Origin: Gemmatimonadota bacterium
Lineage (GTDB): Bacteria > Gemmatimonadota > Gemmatimonadetes > Longimicrobiales > Gaopeijiaceae
Assembly: GCA_009841165.1 (NCBI GenBank)
Contig: VXMI01000143.1
Location: 1 to 45,896, forward strand
DNA: 45,896 nt
Direction of reading: 5' to 3'
Below, piece after piece: positions 42,119 through 45,896 of the stretch. The position numbers were made by a program, and so were the translations under genes. The notes beneath the pieces were generated by a model. That model worked only from the letters and a program-made list of their open reading frames with translations, was not told the DNA's origin and did not search any database. Each line of letters starts with the position of its first letter. Position 1 is the first letter of the stretch.

Positions 42119-42663
42119 TCGGTGTCTCCCAGGCCTGCGCGGTGGTTCTCGAGGCGTGCCGCCGCGAAGAGGTAGTCCGAGAGCCGGTTGAGGTACTGAA
42201 CCGCCTCCGGGTCCACGAACGAACGGCTCGCCAGCGCCACGGTCCGCCTCTCCGCCCTCCGGCAGACCGCACGGGCGTGGTGGAGGTGGCTCGCTCCTGC
42301 CGTGCCCGCCGGCAGGATGAAGTTCTTCAGCTGCCCGGTCTCGGCTTCGGCCGCGTCGATCCAGGACTCCATCTCGCCGACCCGCTCGACCGGTGTTTCG
42401 GGCACCGCGGGCACCGGGCGTCCGTCACGGGCGGGCGGCGTGGCCAGGCGCGCTCCGATCGCGAAGAGGTCCGACTGGATCCGCCCGAGGGCGCGGCGAA
42501 CCTCCCCGTCCCGCACGTGCACCAGCGCGACGCCGAGGACGCTGTTCAGTTCGTCGACGGTGCCGTAGGCCTCCACGCGCGCGTCGTCCTTGGGTACGCG
42601 TCCGCCGCCGAAGAGTCCCGTCTCGCCGCCGTCCCCCGTCCTCGTGTAGATCTTCACACGCAC
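42109..42663 (-). CDS. pduO: PduO-type cob(I)alamin adenosyltransferase
   Basis: The 184-residue product begins with the family signature YTRTGDGGETGLFGGGRVPK, then AYGTVDELNSVLG. The C-terminal helix RRTVALA, LNRLSDYLF is conserved too. The enzyme transfers adenosyl from ATP to cob(I)alamin to make adenosylcobalamin, used for example by methylmalonyl-CoA mutase. No other cobalamin gene is in the window. The gene is 3 bases after the small upstream gene and overlaps the hydrolase downstream. Confidence 0.92.
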   Translation of the reverse strand: MRVKIYTRTGDGGETGLFGGGRVPKDDARVEAYGTVDELNSVLGVALVHVRDGEVRRALGRIQSDLFAIGARLATPPARDGRPVPAVPETPVERVGEMESWIDAAEAETGQLKNFILPAGTAGASHLHHARAVCRRAERRTVALASRSFVDPEAVQYLNRLSDYLFAAARLENHRAGLGDTEWP

Positions 42664-42666
42664 ACC

Positions 42667-42924
42667 TCAGCGCGGGCCCAGCTTCGTGAACTTGCGGATC
42701 GCCATCGCCTTGTCGAGCAGGCTCGATTCGGGTTTGGGCTCCTCGCCGCGCAACCCCGACAGCGCGTCCCTCACGTCGAGAATCGCCTCGAGCATCACCT
42801 GGTCGCGCTGAAAACCGAAGTCGAGCGCTCGCATGCGGGCCTCGTCGCCGGCCCGGTCCGCCTTCTGGTACGCCTCGCGGTAGACCGTCTCGAGGGTGCT
42901 GATGATCCTGGATCTCGCGCGCAT
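42667..42924 (-). CDS. Conserved small helical protein, unknown function
   Basis: The 85-residue product (MRARSRIISTLETVYREAYQ) is mostly helical and charged, without a signal or membrane segment. I do not recognise it. It heads the three-gene operon with the adenosyltransferase and the hydrolase, with only three bases between. Confidence 0.6.
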   Translation of the reverse strand: MRARSRIISTLETVYREAYQKADRAGDEARMRALDFGFQRDQVMLEAILDVRDALSGLRGEEPKPESSLLDKAMAIRKFTKLGPR

Positions 42925-42998
42925 TCAATCCGCCTTCTGTATGTTGAAGGGTAGCGGCATCGGCACTGCGCCGGCCAACGCGAACCCGGGAACGGACG

Positions 42999-43520
42999 AT
43001 GAAGGAAACGATCAATCCGGCGGAGTCGAAGAGCGACGCCGTCGAGCCCTCCGACGAGGTCGTCACAAAGGCGAACGAACTGTACTGGCACTCGGAAGAG
43101 AGTGTCAACCAGTTGGCCCGGGAGCTGGATCTGTCCAAGGGAACGCTCTACGAGATCCTGGCCCCCCTGCCTGCGGACCTGCGCTGTCCGCGCAACGACG
43201 GAGAGCTGTCGTATCCGAACCGGACGGCCCGCGACCGCGGCTTCGTCAGCTGCGCGACCTGCGGGTTCGAGGACGAGGAAGACCAGGTCCGCGCGCTGCT
43301 CGAACTGCAGGACGACCTGCACGCGACCGAGCTCGGAGCGCCCGACCAGACGGCCGCGACCGGAAGTCCGGCGTCGTCCCGCGACCCCGCTCCCCACGGC
43401 GCCGCCCCGCTCCGCTCGGATCCGTCCCGACCGCGCCGCCTGGAGACGCTCGTGGTACTCTCCGTGCTCACCGGCCTGACCGCCGGGCTCATCCTGGGCG
43501 GGCTCATCCGGCGCCGCTGA
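42999..43520 (+). CDS. Membrane-anchored HTH and zinc-ribbon-like protein
   Basis: The 173-residue protein has an N-terminal helix-turn-helix-like segment (SEESVNQLARELDLSKGTLYEIL) and then four residues suitable for zinc: C73 in LRCPRN and CATCG after it. The middle is a disordered Pro/Ser-rich linker. A single membrane segment (LVVLSVLTGLTAGLILGGLI) lies at the C-terminus, followed by RRR. The HTH would then face the cytoplasm as in one-component membrane-bound regulators. I do not recognise a family. It is 7 bases before the RDD gene. Confidence 0.7.
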   Translation: MKETINPAESKSDAVEPSDEVVTKANELYWHSEESVNQLARELDLSKGTLYEILAPLPADLRCPRNDGELSYPNRTARDRGFVSCATCGFEDEEDQVRALLELQDDLHATELGAPDQTAATGSPASSRDPAPHGAAPLRSDPSRPRRLETLVVLSVLTGLTAGLILGGLIRRR

Positions 43521-43527
43521 AGCACCC

Positions 43528-44424
43528 ATGCCGGGCGACCCGAAGTCCATCGTCACGCCGGACGCCTTTTCGGTAACGCCGGAGCTGCTCGGCACCCCGC
43601 TCGCCACGCCCGGCCGACGCTCGGCGGCGATGATCGTCGACCTCGTCCTGATCGGGTTCCTGCAGCTTCTCGGCTGGCGGGTGCTCGGGGGGCTCGTGGG
43701 CCTCGCCCTTTTCCGCCTGGCGACCCGGCGCACCGACGGAACCCGATCCACGCGCGCGCGCCAGCTCGGGCTCGGCTGCGCGGGGGCGGTCGTGCTGGTG
43801 GTCGCCGTGGGCGCCACCTTCATCCCGGCGCTGCTCAGGATGGCTTCGTCCGATACCAACCCGCCCGTCCAGCTTCAGTTCGGCGACGACACCGTTGCGA
43901 TCGGCCTGCCGGTCGACCCCGGCGTGATCGACCTGGCGGAAACGCTCGCGGACCCCGCCGTGGCCAACCTTGCGGAAGAGCTGGAACAGCGCGAGGAAAG
44001 GATCCAGGAGCTCGAAGAGCAGCTGGCGGCAGTCGATTCCCGCTCCACTCTCTTCACCTGGATCCGCGACGCGGCCGACGAGGCGGGGCTTGTGTTCGGC
44101 TGGGGCACGGTCTATCTCACCCTCTTCCTGGCGCTGTGGGGCGGGCGAACGCCGGGCAAGAAGCTGCTCGGCCTCCGCGTGGTGCGCCTGAACGGCCAGC
44201 CGCTCGGCCTGCTCATGTCGCTCGAACGCGCGGGCGGCTACGCGGCGGGCTTCGCGACGGGGCTGCTCGGCTTCGCGCGGGTGTGGTGGGACCCGAACCG
44301 ACAGGGCATTCACGACAAGATCGCCGAGACGGTGGTCATCAGAGAGGGACAGCCCAACCTTCTGTACCGGGAGGGAGCCGCGGAGGCGCCCGGGCCAAAC
44401 GACATCGAGGAGCTGGCAAGGTGA
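43528..44424 (+). CDS. RDD-family membrane protein with coiled-coil insertion
   Basis: The 298-residue protein has four or so membrane segments and the RDD signature R-R-S-A-A-M-I-V-D near the first, and WGGRTPGKKLLGLRVVRLNG with GIHDKIAETVVI near the end. Residues ~145-175 are a coiled coil (LAEELEQREERIQELEEQL) inserted in the domain. RDD proteins are proposed to be transporters or ion-related, but the function is not settled. It lies between the HTH/zinc protein and the oxidoreductase, in one operon. Confidence 0.8.
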   Translation: MPGDPKSIVTPDAFSVTPELLGTPLATPGRRSAAMIVDLVLIGFLQLLGWRVLGGLVGLALFRLATRRTDGTRSTRARQLGLGCAGAVVLVVAVGATFIPALLRMASSDTNPPVQLQFGDDTVAIGLPVDPGVIDLAETLADPAVANLAEELEQREERIQELEEQLAAVDSRSTLFTWIRDAADEAGLVFGWGTVYLTLFLALWGGRTPGKKLLGLRVVRLNGQPLGLLMSLERAGGYAAGFATGLLGFARVWWDPNRQGIHDKIAETVVIREGQPNLLYREGAAEAPGPNDIEELAR

Positions 44425-45191
44425 ACAGACAATACAGACGAGCAAGATATGGCCGCGCGGCGGCGGTGATGGCACTGTCGGCGGCACTGGCCTGCGGCGG
44501 TGATCAAGAGGCCGACACGGGAGCCGCGGCGACCGGCGCCGAGACATATTCCGGCCCCGAGTCCCAGTCCGTCCCCACCTCCATGCTGTCGGATGGCGGA
44601 ACGAGCGCGGTACCGCCCGCGCAGGAGTTCCAGCTGCCCGAACTCGGCTTCGACTTCGGTTCGGAGGAGGCGCCGATCAAGGTCGTCGAATTCAGCGACT
44701 ACGGGTGCGGCTACTGCCGCCGATTCCACACCGAGACCTTCCCCACGCTCAGGACCGATTACATCGAGACGGGCAGGGTACAGTGGAAGTACGTGACCTA
44801 CGTGAGCGGCATGTTCGCCAACGGCATGGTCGCCGCCTACGCCGCCGAGTGCGCCGGCGAGCAGGACCTGTTTACCCCGATGAGCGAGCTGCTCTACGAA
44901 CGCCAGCCCGACTGGAAGAGCCTGGGCGAACCCTACCCGGTGTTCGAGGAGCTGGCCCAGGAGGTCGGCTTGAACACCGAGGACTTCCGCGCGTGCATCG
45001 CCGAGCAGCGGCCGAGGCCGAGGGTGCGGAGCGGAATCCTGAGCGGCGCGCGGCTCGGGGTGCGCGGGACGCCGTCGTTCCTGGTGAATGGGCTGCCGAT
45101 CGTGGGTGCGCAGCCGCTGCCCTATTGGGAGGGCCTCTTCAGCGCCATCGAGGAGGAGATCGGTGGGGGGGATGGCGGATCCGGGTTCTAG
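44421..45191 (+). CDS. Lipid-anchored DsbA-like thioredoxin-fold protein (CGYC)
   Basis: The GTG at 44421 overlaps the RDD stop (GTGA) and gives 256 residues with a lipobox (ALAC, Cys25). The active site is C96-G-Y-C99 in FSDYGCGYCRRF and the cis-proline loop is GVRGTPSFLVNGLP, both DsbA/Thioredoxin_4 features. AAECAGEQDLFTPMSELLY is shared with the CPYC protein at 34440. It would act at the envelope on exported thiols. Unlike that protein it is high in GC and has no Cys-rich partner nearby. Confidence 0.87.
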   Translation: MNRQYRRARYGRAAAVMALSAALACGGDQEADTGAAATGAETYSGPESQSVPTSMLSDGGTSAVPPAQEFQLPELGFDFGSEEAPIKVVEFSDYGCGYCRRFHTETFPTLRTDYIETGRVQWKYVTYVSGMFANGMVAAYAAECAGEQDLFTPMSELLYERQPDWKSLGEPYPVFEELAQEVGLNTEDFRACIAEQRPRPRVRSGILSGARLGVRGTPSFLVNGLPIVGAQPLPYWEGLFSAIEEEIGGGDGGSGF

Positions 45192-45258
45192 TCCTCGCGG
45201 GGGCCCGGCTCCGTCAACAGTGACACCAACTCGGGCTTTCGGTGTGAGGAATACGCGT

Positions 45259-45741
45259 ATGGCGACGTTGGATGACGTGTACAGAAAGTACGGCGAAACA
45301 TCCGAAGCCGCCCAGCTTCTAGAGACCGATCTCGGGAACTTGCTTTTGGCGCATAAGTGCATTGATGCTGGTCTACTCGAGAATCCGGACGCAGACACTG
45401 CAACTGCGATCTATCGACAGATCAACAAGCAGACCCTTGGCCAACTCATTCGGTCTCTTGGTTCGATCAGCGATTCGGACTTGGTTCTCGATCAACTGCT
45501 CAGCGTTGCGTTGGCTTCGCGCAATCGATTGACGCACTCCTTCTTCTTACAGCACAACTTTCGCCGGAACAGTGATCACGGTTGTGAAACAATGCTCCGT
45601 GACTTAGAGGTGATCCACGATGATTTGCTCGTAGCGCTGAAGGCTGTCTCGCTCCTTTCTGGTGTCGACCTTGAGAAGCTAGCTGAAGAGCAGGACGGAG
45701 ACCCGCTTCCCACACATCATCTGCCGCTCCTACCTGAGTAG
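45259..45741 (+). CDS. Conserved hypothetical protein, HEPN-like, low GC
   Basis: The 160-residue product starts at ATG 45259, about eight bases after GAGGA. It is mostly helical, and SVALASRNRLTHSFF contains R-x4-H, the motif of HEPN ribonucleases. Codon use is visibly more AT-rich than in all neighbours, which suggests recent arrival. HEPN-type toxins are usually next to an antitoxin or nucleotidyltransferase; the window ends before this can be seen. I cannot assign a function. Confidence 0.6.
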   Translation: MATLDDVYRKYGETSEAAQLLETDLGNLLLAHKCIDAGLLENPDADTATAIYRQINKQTLGQLIRSLGSISDSDLVLDQLLSVALASRNRLTHSFFLQHNFRRNSDHGCETMLRDLEVIHDDLLVALKAVSLLSGVDLEKLAEEQDGDPLPTHHLPLLPE

Positions 45742-45896
45742 GACCGTCCGTTAAGTTAGTCGAGTGTGCTCAGACGAAATGAGCGCCGAGTCGGTAGAAG
45801 GGGTGGGAATCCCGAGACCAAGCGTACTCCCGGCCCGAGTAGGCTTGTCTCCCATAATCATGCAGATTCCCGCTTGATTTGCACGACCGGGTCACG

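Noticed and set aside
1-45896. CRISPR arrays, insertion sequences, tRNA or rRNA genes
   Set aside because: No regular spacer-repeat pattern, transposase domain, terminal inverted repeats or tRNA-like cloverleaf was seen on reading both strands.

Overview
The window is a piece of a high-GC (mostly near 70% by eye), densely coded chromosome from a Gram-negative bacterium. Signs of an outer membrane are the outer-membrane beta-barrel proteins, stand-alone TonB plug-like domains and many lipobox or signal-peptide proteins. The mix of lipid-anchored CocE/NonD hydrolases, S9, S33, M19 and M20 peptidases, secreted beta-lactamase-family hydrolases, repeated amidohydrolases and D-amino-acid enzymes resembles Gemmatimonadota with a peptide-scavenging lifestyle. 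That assignment is inference; no rRNA or other marker gene is present. About 45 genes are supported. I saw no tRNA, rRNA, CRISPR array or intact transposon.

Layout. 1-6391: a BNR/Asp-box protein cut by the left edge, a serine hydrolase, a CocE-type lipoprotein and an S33 peptidase, with a decayed toxin-antitoxin remnant at about 2.9-3.1 kb. 6388-14401 is one minus-strand run. In transcription order it reads vapB-vapC, M19 dipeptidase, two paralogous amidohydrolases (the second without its metal ligands), an N-acyl-D-amino-acid deacylase and a DadA-like D-amino-acid dehydrogenase; a plug-domain protein follows. Together these would release and oxidise D-amino acids from peptides. 14528-17478: an S9 peptidase and a GNAT acetyltransferase. 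17723-25449 (plus): a GntR regulator, a beta-lactamase-family hydrolase, an FAD oxidoreductase, a GPP34 protein, then an XRE/PBP-type regulator with modA-modB-modC. 25510-31482: two paralogous beta-barrel genes around a divergent class II aldolase, then a second large CocE hydrolase and an acyl-CoA ligase.

31.5-35.1 kb is visibly lower in GC and differs in character. It holds a frameshifted AraC-like regulator, a 90-residue exported peptide with ten cysteines, a secreted beta-propeller-like protein and a membrane-anchored CPYC thiol-disulfide oxidoreductase. This is the best candidate for an undescribed system: an exported disulfide-rich peptide with its own folding enzyme and possible partner. 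It recalls the NVEALA peptide/propeller loci of Bacteroidota.

35.1-45.9 kb: a MaoC hydratase with an APC permease, an amidohydrolase lipoprotein, a plug-like lipoprotein, an M20 deacylase, a small membrane protein with a strong terminator, a 7Fe ferredoxin, an alpha/beta hydrolase with a PduO-type cobalamin adenosyltransferase, a membrane-anchored HTH/zinc-ribbon protein with an RDD protein and a lipidated CGYC oxidoreductase, and finally a low-GC conserved hypothetical. The last 155 bases hold nothing I can identify.

Short AT-rich repeats with a 21-bp period lie at or near the starts of three unrelated transcription units (about 12.4, 21.9 and 29.8 kb). Two of them are read in the same codon phase inside signal peptides.
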